DNA of 64,000 nucleotides from Pelomonas sp. Root1444 (GCF_001426885.1 NZ_LMFP01000001.1:583669-647668); one strand, 5' to 3'; positions 25,022 through 34,036 are shown, counted from the first letter of the stretch. Notes: generated from the letters alone by a model not told the origin. Numbers and translations are program-made.

Positions 25022-25753
25022 ATGGAAGACGAGATCAACGGATGGAACATCGGTCGTGCAAGCCGGACGTGGACCGGGCCGGAAGGCCTGGAGAAACTCA
25101 ATCGCCTACCCGGTCGCCTGGAAATGGATCACGGCAAGCTTTGCCTCGACAAGGCAGAACGACTCACGCTGTTGGCCGGCTTGCTTGAGAACTTTGGGCT
25201 CGACGAGGTGGTCAAGCTCGGCCGTCTGCAAGACTGGCAGGAGGCGATTGCCGCGCGTGCAAGCGCCAGCCCCGAGCTACCGGCTCCCGGGCCGAGGCCG
25301 ACGCCGGCCAGTCACTGGAACTGTCGCGTCATCGAATTCCCGTCGGATGAAGAGACTTGGTTTGCGATCCACGAGGTTTATTACGAATACGGCGTGCCCG
25401 TCGCTTACAGCAAATCGCCCGCCGAGGCGGGCTGGACGGACGATGATGGTCCGGAGGCGGGGCTCAATCGGCTGGACAAATTCAGCGAGGCGCTGAAGAA
25501 GCCGGTCTTGAAGTGCGCCGACTTTGAAAACGCTCGGGCCAAAGCGACGCTGCTGAACAAGCTCTGTCAGATGATCGACCAAAGCGGTGGCGAAGTTGAC
25601 ATGACTGCCCTTTCGGCTTGGCTGAATGCTTGGCTCAATGAGCCCTTGCCCGAGCTCAATGGCGCCACGCCGGCGCAGGCGATGTACAGCGAGGACGGCC
25701 TGCGCCAGGTTGAAACCCTGCTCGAACGAATGCGCGGAGGCCGGTGTGCGTGA
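25022..25753 (+). CDS. Hypothetical protein with a MbcA/ParS-like C-terminus
   Basis: About 243 residues from the ATG at 25022. The middle reads NCRVIEFPSDEETWFAIHEV and YGVPVAYSKSPA, a small mixed fold I do not recognise. The last 45 residues (WLNEPLPELNGATPAQAMYS, GLRQVETLLERMRGG) resemble the DUF2384/MbcA-ParS toxin-binding tail of some antitoxins, but no RES toxin gene is next to it. The N-terminal 75 residues look like a short helical domain (RLTLLAGLLENFGLDEVVKL). It may be a fusion of pieces brought together by rearrangement. The next gene starts 1 bp after its stop. Confidence 0.45.
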   Translation: MEDEINGWNIGRASRTWTGPEGLEKLNRLPGRLEMDHGKLCLDKAERLTLLAGLLENFGLDEVVKLGRLQDWQEAIAARASASPELPAPGPRPTPASHWNCRVIEFPSDEETWFAIHEVYYEYGVPVAYSKSPAEAGWTDDDGPEAGLNRLDKFSEALKKPVLKCADFENARAKATLLNKLCQMIDQSGGEVDMTALSAWLNAWLNEPLPELNGATPAQAMYSEDGLRQVETLLERMRGGRCA

Positions 25754-25754
25754 A

Positions 25755-25970
25755 ATGTATAGCGACGTCCCGTTGAACGTGCCGCTGCCGTCGGACGGAC
25801 TGACGGTCGGCGCTCACGGGGTCGTGGTCCATGTACACGGCCAAGGGGAGGCTTATGACGCTGAGTTCATGACTCCCGCTGGCGACACGATCGCAGTCGT
25901 CACGGTCGCGGAGGAGCAGCTGGAACCATCACCTCAAAATGCCGAGGCGGCTGCTGCGTGCCAGTCATAG
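25755..25970 (+). CDS. DUF4926-like small protein
   Basis: 71 residues starting MYSDVPLNVPLPSDGLTVGA. The pattern LPSDGL-VGAHGVVVHVHG, then YDAEFMTPAGDTIAVVTV matches DUF4926, a small beta-rich SH3-like family often found next to small toxin-like or nuclease-like genes. The start is one base after the stop of the upstream gene, so the two are probably co-translated. Function unknown. Confidence 0.65.
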   Translation: MYSDVPLNVPLPSDGLTVGAHGVVVHVHGQGEAYDAEFMTPAGDTIAVVTVAEEQLEPSPQNAEAAAACQS

Positions 25971-26062
25971 AGATGTTCTACAACCCCAAGCGGCGCCACG
26001 GCACGGCCAACCGCTGGCGACCGGCCAGCCACTACTTGAAGGTCGGGACCAGGCTGGTCTGA
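25964..26062 (+). pseudogene. IS3-family transposase C-terminal remnant
   Basis: Reads VIEMFYNPKRRHGTANRW, the end of an IS3-type OrfB, where FYNxKRRHxxxG is the hallmark. The usual final LSP-E-E element is lost and a stop follows after 14 more codons. No inverted repeat or remaining transposase body was found to the left. It overlaps the end of the DUF4926 gene in another frame. Confidence 0.7.
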
Positions 26063-26267
26063 GACGTTCGCCGCCGAAGGCGTGAACAGCGGCGACAACG
26101 AATACCGGGCATCCAGCGCCGGTAGTCTCGACCGACTGCTTCATCTCCGATGCCTGCCGCCCGATATGGGTCGACGAGCTGGGGGTGAGGCACCGAACGA
26201 CTGCTCTCGCCGACCGGCTCCTGCCTAGCGTGACCTTTTGCCTTCGCCGCCCCTCCGTCTGGGCCGG

Positions 26268-26386
26268 CAGCTACGTGCCCGAAGCGGACGTCGGCACAGG
26301 CCAACCACGCTTCCAGAAAGCTGCCGCTCAACGTTCAGGCTCAGCGGGTGGCTAACCGTCCGCTGGAGCGCACGGTTAGCCACCCG
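26268..26386 (-). repeat. attC-like dispersed repeat, copy 1
   Basis: Read on the minus strand this segment contains GCTCCAGCGGACGG, then CCGCTGAGC, GAACGTTGAGCGGCAGCTTT and CCTGTGCCGACGTCCGCTT. The same order and near-identical bases occur on the plus strand at about 58370-58475. The stem differs: here a perfect 15-bp inverted repeat CGGGTGGCTAACCGT / ACGGTTAGCCACCCG (345-359 and 372-386 of the 26-kb block) surrounds the loop. GTTGAGC fits the attC core GTTRRRY. No integron integrase is in the window. Confidence 0.55.
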
Positions 26387-26521
26387 TCTTAGCCCGGCCC
26401 TGCAGTTAGCCTGGTGCGAACTCGCCGTGACTGAGGTGATGAGAGCGGAGTCACGCTACTGCGTCCTGAAATGAGTCCCTGGGATCAAGGACGTGGAACC
26501 TCATGCCCAGCATCACAGCCA

Positions 26522-27445
26522 TCATTGGCAGCGAGCCTGCCGACGCCTCCACGGGGGCGGTGCCAGCGACTGGCGCAGCATGGCCAGAAAGGCGGTCGTG
26601 CGCGCGCTGCGTCCAAAGCGCGTTCCCAGCAGGGCCACGACATCCGCAGGCGGCACTTCCCAGGCAGGCAGCACGCGCTTGAGGTGGCCGGCGGCGAGGT
26701 CGGCGGCGACATGCCACTCCGACCGGATCGCCACACCCTGGCCTGCCAGCGCCCATTCACGCACCACGGCGCCGTCGTTGCTGCACAGGGTCGGATGGAT
26801 GCGCACGGTGGCCGGCTCGCGCGACGTGTGCGTGAAGCGCCACAGCGTCACGTCCTCGTCGTTCTCCCGGACGACAAGGCAGCGGTGGCTGGCCAGGTCT
26901 TCCGGGGACCGAATGGCCGGGGCCTTGGCGAGATAGGCGGGGCTGGCGCAGAGCATTCGCCGGTTGGGCGCCAGCGTCGTGACGATCTGGCCAAGCGGGC
27001 CCTGCGGGCCGATGTGGATAACGACGTCGTTGCTCTCGACCAGGCGGGTGCCCGGATGGTCGGACAAGTCCAGCGCCACCGTCACACGAGGGTGCGCCTG
27101 CGCAAAGGCGTCGAGCACCGGCGCTACGTGAAGCCTGCCGAAGCCGTGCGGCGCCGCCACCCGCAGATGCCCGCCGACGGCGTTCTTGCGATCACACAAG
27201 GCCTCGGTGAGGGCCTCCATCGCGTCGGCCACGATCGCGCCGTGCGATGCGACGAGCGCGCCTTCGTCGGTCAGCGTCATCTTGCGGCTCGAGCGATCAA
27301 TCAGCCGGATGCCGAGCCGCGCTTCCAACGCTCGCAGGCGCTGGGTCACGGCGGGCGGCGTCACGTCCAGCTTCCGGGCCGCTTCGGCGAGCGATGCCGA
27401 GCGGGACAGCACGTTGAAGAAGCGCAAGTCCTCTGAGCTGATCAT
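26522..27445 (-). CDS. LysR-family regulator of the DSD1 operon
   Basis: 307 residues. The N-terminal winged helix is MISSEDLRFFNVLSRSASLA, then AARKLDVTPPAVTQRLRALE. The C-terminal effector domain starts near GGHLRVAAPHGFGRLHVAPV. It is divergent from the PLP enzyme gene at 27567 with 121 bp between them, the standard arrangement for a LysR activator of its neighbour. The effector is likely a substrate or intermediate of that amino-acid pathway. Confidence 0.9.
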   Translation of the reverse strand: MISSEDLRFFNVLSRSASLAEAARKLDVTPPAVTQRLRALEARLGIRLIDRSSRKMTLTDEGALVASHGAIVADAMEALTEALCDRKNAVGGHLRVAAPHGFGRLHVAPVLDAFAQAHPRVTVALDLSDHPGTRLVESNDVVIHIGPQGPLGQIVTTLAPNRRMLCASPAYLAKAPAIRSPEDLASHRCLVVRENDEDVTLWRFTHTSREPATVRIHPTLCSNDGAVVREWALAGQGVAIRSEWHVAADLAAGHLKRVLPAWEVPPADVVALLGTRFGRSARTTAFLAMLRQSLAPPPWRRRQARCQ

Positions 27446-27566
27446 TCAGTCTGGCCTTAATGTTGCATGCAGGGTGCGTAAATTGTAGTTAGCGGCTATC
27501 CCCCGCATCATTCGATCCAGTTCATCGGCCCATGCCGGTACGCAGGGCACCACTGGAGGCACGAAA

Positions 27567-28751
27567 TTGGTTCACACAGCATTCGCAACGGCGGCGCAAG
27601 CCGAAGAAACAGCCACCACGCTCGAAGACCTGGCAACACCCTGTCTCGTCCTTGATGCCACTCGGATGGAGCGCAACGTCGCCCGCCTGAAGGCCAGGCT
27701 CGACGGCCTCGGGGTCACGCTGCGGCCCCACCTCAAGACATGCAAGTCCGTCGACGTGGCGCGCCGGGTGATGACGTCGCCAGCCGGGCCAGCCACCGTG
27801 TCGACACTCCGTGAGGCCGAGCAGTTCGCCGCAGCCGGCGTGCGCGACATCCTGTATGCGGTCGGCGTTGCGCCGGCGAAGCTGCCGCAGGTGCTCGCCT
27901 TGCGCGCCCGGGGCGCTGACGTTGCCGTGGTGCTGGACACCGTGGAGCAGGCGCAGGCCGTCGCCCAGGCTTCACGCAGCGCAGGCACGCGCATTCCGGC
28001 GCTCATCGAGATCGACTGCGACGGCCATCGCTCCGGCGTGCGCCCCGACGACGCCCAGCGGTTGCTCGACATCGGCCGCGCCCTTGAGGCCGGGGCGGAG
28101 CTGCGCGGCGTGCTGACCCATGCCGGGGGTAGCTACGCCGCCAGCGGCAGCGAGGCCTTGCGGCAGTGTGCCGAGACCGAGCGGCGCAGCGTGGTCGACG
28201 CCGCTGCGATCCTTCGCGCCGCCGGCCTGCCTTGCCCCGTGGTCAGTGTCGGCTCCACGCCGACGGCCCATCACGCCACCGATCTCGCCGGCGTGACCGA
28301 GGTCCGGGCGGGCGTGTTCGTGTTCTTTGATCTGGTGATGGCGGGCATTGGCGTCTGCCAGGTCAGCGACATCGCGCTGTCGGTGCTGGCCACGGTCATT
28401 GGCCACCAGCGCGACAAGGGCTGGATCCTGATCGATGCCGGCTGGATGGCCTTGTCGCAGGACCGGGGCACGCGCCGGCAGGCTGTCGATCAAGGCTACG
28501 GACTGGTCTGCGACATGGCGGGTGTGCCTTATGCGGACCTGATCGTCGGCGACGCTAACCAGGAGCACGGCATCCTCATGGTGCGGCCAGGCTCGGATGG
28601 CCTGCTGCCGGACCTCGCCATCGGCGACCGCGTGCGGATCCTGCCGAACCATGCCTGCGCCACGGGCGCCCAGCACCGGGGCTATCACGTCGTTCGCGGC
28701 ACCTCAGGCCGCGTGGAGGCGGAATGGCCGCGCTTCGGGGGATGGCAATGA
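27567..28751 (+). CDS. DSD1-family PLP enzyme (D-threonine aldolase/D-serine dehydratase-like)
   Basis: 394 residues of the fold-III PLP family. The N-terminal barrel begins EDLATPCLVLDATRMERNVA with the PLP lysine in LRPHLKTCKS; the metal-binding His/Cys pair of the C-terminal domain appears as LPNHACATG. Such enzymes act on D-threonine, D-serine or 3-hydroxyaspartate. Start is a TTG at 27567, seven bases after GGAGG, with no better ATG nearby. Its stop overlaps the ATG of the RidA gene (ATGA). The following RidA protein fits, because beta-elimination yields reactive enamine/imine intermediates that RidA hydrolyses. Confidence 0.87.
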   Translation: MVHTAFATAAQAEETATTLEDLATPCLVLDATRMERNVARLKARLDGLGVTLRPHLKTCKSVDVARRVMTSPAGPATVSTLREAEQFAAAGVRDILYAVGVAPAKLPQVLALRARGADVAVVLDTVEQAQAVAQASRSAGTRIPALIEIDCDGHRSGVRPDDAQRLLDIGRALEAGAELRGVLTHAGGSYAASGSEALRQCAETERRSVVDAAAILRAAGLPCPVVSVGSTPTAHHATDLAGVTEVRAGVFVFFDLVMAGIGVCQVSDIALSVLATVIGHQRDKGWILIDAGWMALSQDRGTRRQAVDQGYGLVCDMAGVPYADLIVGDANQEHGILMVRPGSDGLLPDLAIGDRVRILPNHACATGAQHRGYHVVRGTSGRVEAEWPRFGGWQ

Positions 28752-29155
28752 ACCACGTGCTGACTCACCTGGCGCCCAGGCCGGCTGGCCACTACACGCA
28801 GGCCATCGTGTCGCAAGGGCTGGTGTTCGTGTCGGGCCAGTTGCCGATCCGGCCCGACGGGCAGCCGGTGGCCGACGATGGCTTCGAGGCGCAGGCGCGG
28901 CAGGCGATCCAGAACATGCTGGAGGTGCTGCGCGCTGCGGGCGGCAAGCCGCAGGATCTGGTCAAGGTGACGGCCTACATCGTCGGGGTCACCAACTGGC
29001 CCCGATTCAACGCGGTGTACGCCTCGATGCTGCCGGACGCCTGCCCGGCGCGCACCGTCGTGCCCGTGCCCGAACTGCACTACGGCTACCTGGTCGAGGT
29101 GGACGCCATCGCGGCACGCCAGGCCAATGCCGATACGTCAGCCAGCGCCGCATGA
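28748..29155 (+). CDS. RidA family enamine/imine deaminase
   Basis: 135 residues. RidA features: HYTQAIVSQGLVFVSGQLPI near the start, GGKPQDLVKVTAYI in the middle and the active-site Arg in CPARTVVPVPEL near the end. RidA proteins deaminate 2-aminoacrylate-type imines released by PLP enzymes. Encoded between a PLP enzyme and a GNAT gene with 4-bp overlaps on both sides, so it serves this operon. Confidence 0.93.
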   Translation: MNHVLTHLAPRPAGHYTQAIVSQGLVFVSGQLPIRPDGQPVADDGFEAQARQAIQNMLEVLRAAGGKPQDLVKVTAYIVGVTNWPRFNAVYASMLPDACPARTVVPVPELHYGYLVEVDAIAARQANADTSASAA

Positions 29156-30033
29156 ACACCGCAGCAACGCCCTCGACCACGGATCACACGGATCACTCGG
29201 ACGGCGCCGTGGTCCTGCTTCCCTTCGCCAAGCCGCACCTGCAAGGCGCCCTGAGGTTGTCGCAGGAAATGGACTGGCCCTACCGGCTGGAGGACTGGGC
29301 CATTGCGCTTGAACTCGGGCAGGGCTTCGTGCTGCAACGCGGCACCGAGGTCATCGGAACGGCGGCCTGGTGGGCCTACGGTACGGCGCACGCGTCGGCG
29401 GGCATGGTCATCGTTTCCAAGTCCGCCCAGGGTCGAGGTTATGGGGCGCGATTGATGGATGCGCTGCTGGCGGCGGCGCAACCGCGCACCGTCGTGCTGA
29501 ACTCGACGGTCGAAGGCATGGTGCTCTATGAGCGGCGCGGCTTCGCCCGCGTGGGCGATATCCGCCAGCATCAAGGCATTCCCGAGGGCGGCCACAGGTC
29601 ATCGGCGGGCGTCGTCCAGGCCACGGCGCCGCAGCACGTCGACGCCATCGCACAGCTCGACGAGCACGCCACCGGGTGGTCGCGCCGACGCATGCTGAAT
29701 CGGCTCCTCCAGGCGGGCAGGGGTTACGTGCTTCTGCGTGGGGGCCAGCCATGTGGATACGCCGTCTCGCGCCCATTCGGCCGCGGCCATGTCATCGGCC
29801 CGGTTGTCGCTGACGGCCCGGCCGATGCCCGAGCCTTGATCGAGACCGCGTTGGCGGACCTCGGGCCGGTGTTCGCCCGCGTCGACACCCCCGCCGACTC
29901 GCAGCTGGGCGAGTGGCTCGAGGCCATCGGCCTGCGGTCGGTCGGTGATGCCACCACGATGGTGCTCGGCTCTCGCATGCCGCGCCAAGGCCCGGCCCGC
30001 GTGTTCGCCCTGGCCAACCAGTCATTCAACTAG
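29152..30033 (+). CDS. Tandem-GNAT acetyltransferase, copy A
   Basis: 293 residues with two GNAT halves. The first has the acetyl-CoA loop QGRGYGARLMDALL and ends LYERRGFARVG. The second half begins near TAPQHVDAIAQLDEHATGWS and includes YAVSRPFGRGHVIGPVVA. It is closely related to the protein at 39277-40152 and to a remnant at 31409. It probably acetylates the amino-acid substrate or an analogue for detoxification. Overlaps the RidA stop by 4 bp; 43 bp separate it from the FAD oxidase. Confidence 0.85.
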   Translation: MNTAATPSTTDHTDHSDGAVVLLPFAKPHLQGALRLSQEMDWPYRLEDWAIALELGQGFVLQRGTEVIGTAAWWAYGTAHASAGMVIVSKSAQGRGYGARLMDALLAAAQPRTVVLNSTVEGMVLYERRGFARVGDIRQHQGIPEGGHRSSAGVVQATAPQHVDAIAQLDEHATGWSRRRMLNRLLQAGRGYVLLRGGQPCGYAVSRPFGRGHVIGPVVADGPADARALIETALADLGPVFARVDTPADSQLGEWLEAIGLRSVGDATTMVLGSRMPRQGPARVFALANQSFN

Positions 30034-30076
30034 GAGACACCGCGATGCCGCGATCAATGACGAACGAGAAGTCGGC

Positions 30077-31354
30077 ATGAAGCTGGCGTCCTATTGGCTG
30101 GAGACATCGGAGCCCTTCAAGAGCGGCGCCCAGGGGCCGGTAGAGGGCCGCTGTGACGTCGCCGTGATCGGCGGCGGCCTGACGGGGTGCTCGACCGCGC
30201 TGGCGCTGGCCAAGAAGGGCGCGCGCGTCGTGCTGCTGGAAGCCGAGAGCATCGGCCACGCGGCATCGGGCCGCAACGGCGGCATGTGCAACAACGGCTT
30301 TGCGCAGGACTACGGCGCCATGTCGGCCCGGCTCGGCAAGGATGTCGCGGACCGGCTCTACCGCGCTTTCGACGCTGGCGTCGACACCGTCGAGCGCCTG
30401 GTGGCGGAAGAGCGGATCGATTGCAACTTCGCCCGGGTCGGCAAGATCAAGCTCGCGGTCAAGCCCGAGCACTACGACAAGCTGGCGCGCAACCAGGCAC
30501 TGCTTGCTGCCAACGTGGACCCCGACACGCACATGGTCAGCCGCGCGGGCCTGGCCGATGAAGTCGGCTCCGACTGCTTCCACGGCGGGCTGGTTTACCG
30601 CAAGAGCGCCGGCATGCATGTCGGGCGCTTCGTGCGCGGGCTGGCCGAAGCGGCGGCGCGGCGTGGCGTCGAGATCCACGAGCGCACGCCGATGACGGGC
30701 CTGCGGCCAGACCCCGGCGGCGGCCACCTCATCGACACACCCAAGGGCCGGCTCCATGCTAGACAGGTGATGCTGGCCAGCGGCACTTCGCACGTCGGCC
30801 CGCTGGGCTGGATCCGGCGCCGGATCGTGCCAGTCGGGGCTTTCCTGATCGTCACCGAGCCGCTGCCCCAAGGCTTGCTGGACCAGTTGCTTCCGCGCCG
30901 CCGGATGGCTGTTGACACGAAGAACCTCGTCAACTACTTCAGGACCACGCCGGACAACCGCCTGCTCTTTGGCGGCCGGGCGCGCTTCGCCATCTCCAAC
31001 CCGAACTCCGACGCGAAGAGCGGCGCCATCCTGCGAGCGGCCTTGCACCAGGTCTTTCCGCAGGTGCGCGACGCGCGCATCGACTACTGCTGGGGCGGCA
31101 TGGTGGACATGACGCGGGACCGCCTGCCACGCGCCGGCGAGCGCAACGGCATTTACTACTCGATGGGCTACAGCGGTCACGGCACCCAGATGTCGACGCT
31201 GATGGGCACGGTCATGGCCGAGATCATGGACGGGCGCACCGAGCTCAACCCCTGGAAGGACTTCACCTGGCCCGCCATCCCGGGGCATTTCGGTCCTCCG
31301 TGGTTCCTGCCTCTGGTGGGCGCCTGTTACCGGATCAAGGACAGGTTCGCCTGA
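30077..31354 (+). CDS. FAD-dependent amine/amino-acid oxidoreductase
   Basis: 425 residues of the DAO family, PuuB-like. The dinucleotide motif is VAVIGGGLTGCSTALALAKK followed by LLEAESIGHAASGRNGG, the latter typical of gamma-glutamylputrescine oxidase relatives. The C-terminal FAD contact is YYSMGYSGHGTQMS. It likely oxidises the amine of an imported amino compound. It is the fourth gene of the operon; a further gene start (ATG at 31389 after GAGGAGAAA) follows but is cut off by rearranged DNA. Confidence 0.85.
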   Translation: MKLASYWLETSEPFKSGAQGPVEGRCDVAVIGGGLTGCSTALALAKKGARVVLLEAESIGHAASGRNGGMCNNGFAQDYGAMSARLGKDVADRLYRAFDAGVDTVERLVAEERIDCNFARVGKIKLAVKPEHYDKLARNQALLAANVDPDTHMVSRAGLADEVGSDCFHGGLVYRKSAGMHVGRFVRGLAEAAARRGVEIHERTPMTGLRPDPGGGHLIDTPKGRLHARQVMLASGTSHVGPLGWIRRRIVPVGAFLIVTEPLPQGLLDQLLPRRRMAVDTKNLVNYFRTTPDNRLLFGGRARFAISNPNSDAKSGAILRAALHQVFPQVRDARIDYCWGGMVDMTRDRLPRAGERNGIYYSMGYSGHGTQMSTLMGTVMAEIMDGRTELNPWKDFTWPAIPGHFGPPWFLPLVGACYRIKDRFA

Positions 31355-31408
31355 GCCTTTTGGCCATCACGTCGACGAGGAGAAACGCATGAATGAATGC
31401 AAGAAGCC

Positions 31409-31505
31409 AGCACGAACACGCGTGCTGGCCTCGCCGCCGCAGGCCGTGTTCCCTTGACCGTGGCCGTGGCGTCGCTGACCTGGCGCAGTCCGATACTTTC
31501 GAGCC
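31409..31505 (-). pseudogene. C-terminal fragment of a third GNAT gene
   Basis: Read on the minus strand: GLESIGLRQVSDATATVKGT, then RPARVFVL. This matches the last 35 residues of the GNAT at 39277-40152 (LESIGLSQVSDATTMVKGTR). It replaces the continuation of the operon gene that starts at 31389. A short DUF4238 remnant follows directly. Confidence 0.75.
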
Positions 31506-31765
31506 CTCGTCCTTGACGATCCGCTCCAGCAGCGGCTTGGAGGCCGATTCCAGCGTGGAGAGAGCCGGCTTGATGGTCAGCTTGGTCTCGTCAACCTGGA
31601 AGCCGTAGAGTGGCTCTCGCTCGCGGCGTTCTTCGCATTGGTGACAAAGGTCCGGCCGGTGGCCTTGTCGAAAGCGTGCAGCTGGTCCTTCTGGCCGGTG
31701 CCGAACTGCCTGAGCAGGAACTGAGGCACGTGGTGTTGCACCTTCGCGATGCCGTTGTCAGCCAT
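31505..31765 (-). pseudogene. Frameshifted DUF4238 protein fragment
   Basis: From ATG at 31765 it reads MADNGIAKVQHHVPQFLLRQ, the HHVPQFLLR signature of DUF4238 proteins of unknown function. After about 48 residues the frame changes; the continuation GFQVDETKLTIKPALSTLES, then KPLLERIVKDE appears in another frame and ends at the GNAT fragment. Intact relatives are about 300 residues, so only the start is left. Confidence 0.65.
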
Positions 31766-31777
31766 GGTGGCGGCCCG

Positions 31778-31990
31778 GTCATCCCTAATCGGCAAAGCGT
31801 TCAGGATCAAGCCTCCGCCGCGGTGAGTTTGGGTCTCGCTGTGCGTGCCGAGGCGGCGCAGGATGGCCGAAAGCGTCAGCCGGCCCAGCTTGATGGACGA
31901 TCTTGAACATCATCGGCAAGTGGGTCTCGATCAGCTTCCAGTTGATCGTGCCCTTGAAGAGGCTGTCGATGTTGTCGTACGTGGCCGACT
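31778..31990 (-). pseudogene. Tn3-family transposase remnant
   Basis: Minus strand, two frames: YDNIDSLFKGTINWKLIETH then LGRLTLSAILRRLGTHSETQ. These are the consecutive conserved blocks of Tn3-family transposases that precede the last catalytic region. There is at least one frameshift and no complete DDE core. No 38-bp Tn3 inverted repeat was identified. Confidence 0.55.
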
Positions 31991-32002
31991 TGGTCGGCGT
32001 GA

Positions 32003-32893
32003 CTACAGAGGCGAGGTCACGGATTGGCGGCTGAACTGCACTTGAAGCCACTCTGCGAGTTCATGCTCCACGCCTTGCAGCTCGCTCGACCCCAACCATA
32101 TCAAGCCGTACTGACTGCCGTCAGGGTCGAAGCCAGCAGGTGCCGCCAGGCTCCCCCTTTCCACATCGTCAACGGCAAGTACGAGCGGACTCAGGGCAAC
32201 ACCCAGGCCTGCAGACGCAGCTTCGACGATCAGGGAGTGACTGTCGTAATACCGGATCTCCGTGGGCTTGGGCGCCGACCGATGGCTCTTCAGCCATTGC
32301 GCCCACGCGTCGGGTCGCGTCTTCGACCCGAGGGCGAGATAGTCGCCGCGTTCGAATCTCGACACCCATTCTGGCCTCATGACAGGGCCAACCTTCTCGG
32401 GAAAAAGGGTACGGACGTTCCAGGTCTCGGGCATCGCGAAGTCCAGTCGTCGAATTGCGAGATCGACATGGTGCTTGCGAAAGTCCACAAGCCCTCCACC
32501 CACGGAGAGGTGGAGGGCGATGCTCGGATGCGCCACCTGGAAACCACTCAGCCGAGGAATGAGCCAACGCACGGCAACCGAAGGCTCGCAGGAAAGCACC
32601 AAGGCAGTCTTCCCCGTGTTCGTAGCACGCAGGCTTTGCACTGTGGCAGCCAGCTCGCCGAAGAACCTGCCGAGGGTGAGGTTGAGCGTCTCGCCCGCCG
32701 GGGTGAGCCGCAGGCCTCGCCCATTCCTTTCGAACAACCCCACCCCGATGTCATTGGCGAGCTTGGTGATGCGGCGACTGACGGCACCGTGCGTGAGCGC
32801 AAGCGAGTCTGCTGCGAGCCGGACCGAGCCCAGCCGCGCTGTGGCTTCAAAGGCTCGGAGGTCGTCGAGCGAAGGTATGTCTGAGCGATCCAC
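32003..32893 (-). CDS. LysR-family regulator of the sugar-acid operon
   Basis: 296 residues, GcvA-like. N-terminal winged helix SLDDLRAFEATARLGSVRLA, AVSRRITKLANDIGVGLFER. The effector domain begins near TALVLSCEPSVAVRWLIPRL. Divergent from the kinase gene at 32969. A 17-bp inverted repeat that fits the LysR T-N11-A box lies 2 bp before its own start, so autorepression and control of the operon are likely. Its end abuts the Tn3 remnant, but the length looks normal. Confidence 0.88.
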   Translation of the reverse strand: MDRSDIPSLDDLRAFEATARLGSVRLAADSLALTHGAVSRRITKLANDIGVGLFERNGRGLRLTPAGETLNLTLGRFFGELAATVQSLRATNTGKTALVLSCEPSVAVRWLIPRLSGFQVAHPSIALHLSVGGGLVDFRKHHVDLAIRRLDFAMPETWNVRTLFPEKVGPVMRPEWVSRFERGDYLALGSKTRPDAWAQWLKSHRSAPKPTEIRYYDSHSLIVEAASAGLGVALSPLVLAVDDVERGSLAAPAGFDPDGSQYGLIWLGSSELQGVEHELAEWLQVQFSRQSVTSPL

Positions 32894-32894
32894 T

Positions 32895-32911
32895 GGTGAC
32901 AGTATGTCACC
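32895..32911. promoter_or_regulatory. LysR binding box
   Basis: GGTGACAGTATGTCACC is a perfect inverted repeat with 7-bp arms and a GTA centre. Within it TGACAGTATGTCA satisfies T-N11-A. It lies between the divergent LysR gene (start 32893) and the kinase gene (start 32969). Confidence 0.7.
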
Positions 32912-32968
32912 GGTTTCCTTCAGAAACTATCGCTTTTCAAGGTTGGGCGAGGTTTCAATAATTGATGC

Positions 32969-34036
32969 ATGCGCACCAATCAACAACCCGACATAGCGAT
33001 CCTCGCCGATGATCTGACCAGCGCGGCGGATGGCGCAGCACCTTTCGTCGCCCGTGGCTGGACTGCAGTAATCGGCAGGCACGAGCTTCCGCGCCAGGCG
33101 GCAGCGGTGGTCGCAGTCGACAGTGGTTCGCGGTCCGCTACTTCGTCGCAAGCAGCCGAGAGGGTCGCTCGATTGACTGTCCAGTTGGCCAGCCGTGCCG
33201 TCCTCTATAAAACAGTGGACTCCACGCTGCGCGGCCACATCACGGAGGAGCTCCAGGCCTGCTTTGCAGCGAGCGGCCGCAAATCACTGGTGTTCGCACC
33301 GGCGTTTCCTCAAGCTGGCCGTACGACGGTGGGGGGCATTCAGTTCGTTGACGGCGTCCCGGTCTCGCAGAGTGCTTATCGCCATGACCCCGTGCATCCC
33401 GCGCGGCATTCTGCGTTAGCCGACCTGGTCCCGAACTGCATCAAGAATGTCACGTTGCTCGACGCAGTGACCCAGGAAGAACTCGACTCGCAGATTGCGT
33501 CCATCGACGATCCGGAGTCGGTGCTGTGGGTCGGTTCTCCTGGCATGGCTGCAGCCCTGTCGCGGCGCTTCGTGCCGGCGACGACTCTGCCGCCATTGAT
33601 TGATGGCATCAGCAGCGATGTCCTGGTCGTCATTGGGAGCGCGAATCCGCGAAGTCACATACAGGCTGATCGTCTCCGGCAGATCAACGGCGTTACGCTG
33701 TTATGCGCACCAAAAGCGCGTGAGCGGGACTCCGCTACGGTGCTGCGCCATATCGCACAAGACGCAGCACGAGAGCTTCAGCACCCACGCTTCGGCGCAT
33801 TGATCGCCACCGGCGGCGACACATTGGAAGCAGTCCTCGACCTTCTCAACGTCCGCGAGTTCGAGATTCTGCAAGAACTCGATCCCGGATTCCCACTGGG
33901 TCACGCCACGCTTGGCGATGGGCGTTCGCTCCTCCTCGCCATGAAGGCCGGTGGCTTTGGCAGTGACGACGCGCTGCAGCGCGCTGTCGCGCGGATACGT
34001 GGTGCAGTCCAACCCTTGCCTCAGGATTCACAATGA
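32969..34036 (+). CDS. Four-carbon acid sugar kinase (DUF1537, OtnK/DtnK-like)
   Basis: 355 residues, a little shorter than the usual 400-430. The N-terminal domain opens IAILADDLTSAADGAAPFVA, the family Asp motif, and contains YKTVDSTLRGHITEEL. The C-terminal domain has GALIATGGDTLEAVL. The enzyme phosphorylates the 4-hydroxyl of threonate or erythronate. Followed, with a 4-bp overlap, by a PdxA2-type dehydrogenase, which is the established next step (oxidation and decarboxylation to dihydroxyacetone phosphate). Confidence 0.88.
   Translation: MRTNQQPDIAILADDLTSAADGAAPFVARGWTAVIGRHELPRQAAAVVAVDSGSRSATSSQAAERVARLTVQLASRAVLYKTVDSTLRGHITEELQACFAASGRKSLVFAPAFPQAGRTTVGGIQFVDGVPVSQSAYRHDPVHPARHSALADLVPNCIKNVTLLDAVTQEELDSQIASIDDPESVLWVGSPGMAAALSRRFVPATTLPPLIDGISSDVLVVIGSANPRSHIQADRLRQINGVTLLCAPKARERDSATVLRHIAQDAARELQHPRFGALIATGGDTLEAVLDLLNVREFEILQELDPGFPLGHATLGDGRSLLLAMKAGGFGSDDALQRAVARIRGAVQPLPQDSQ

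Noticed and set aside
25022..25753. Type II toxin-antitoxin call for the MbcA/ParS-like tail
   Set aside because: The resemblance is limited to about 45 residues and no RES toxin is adjacent.
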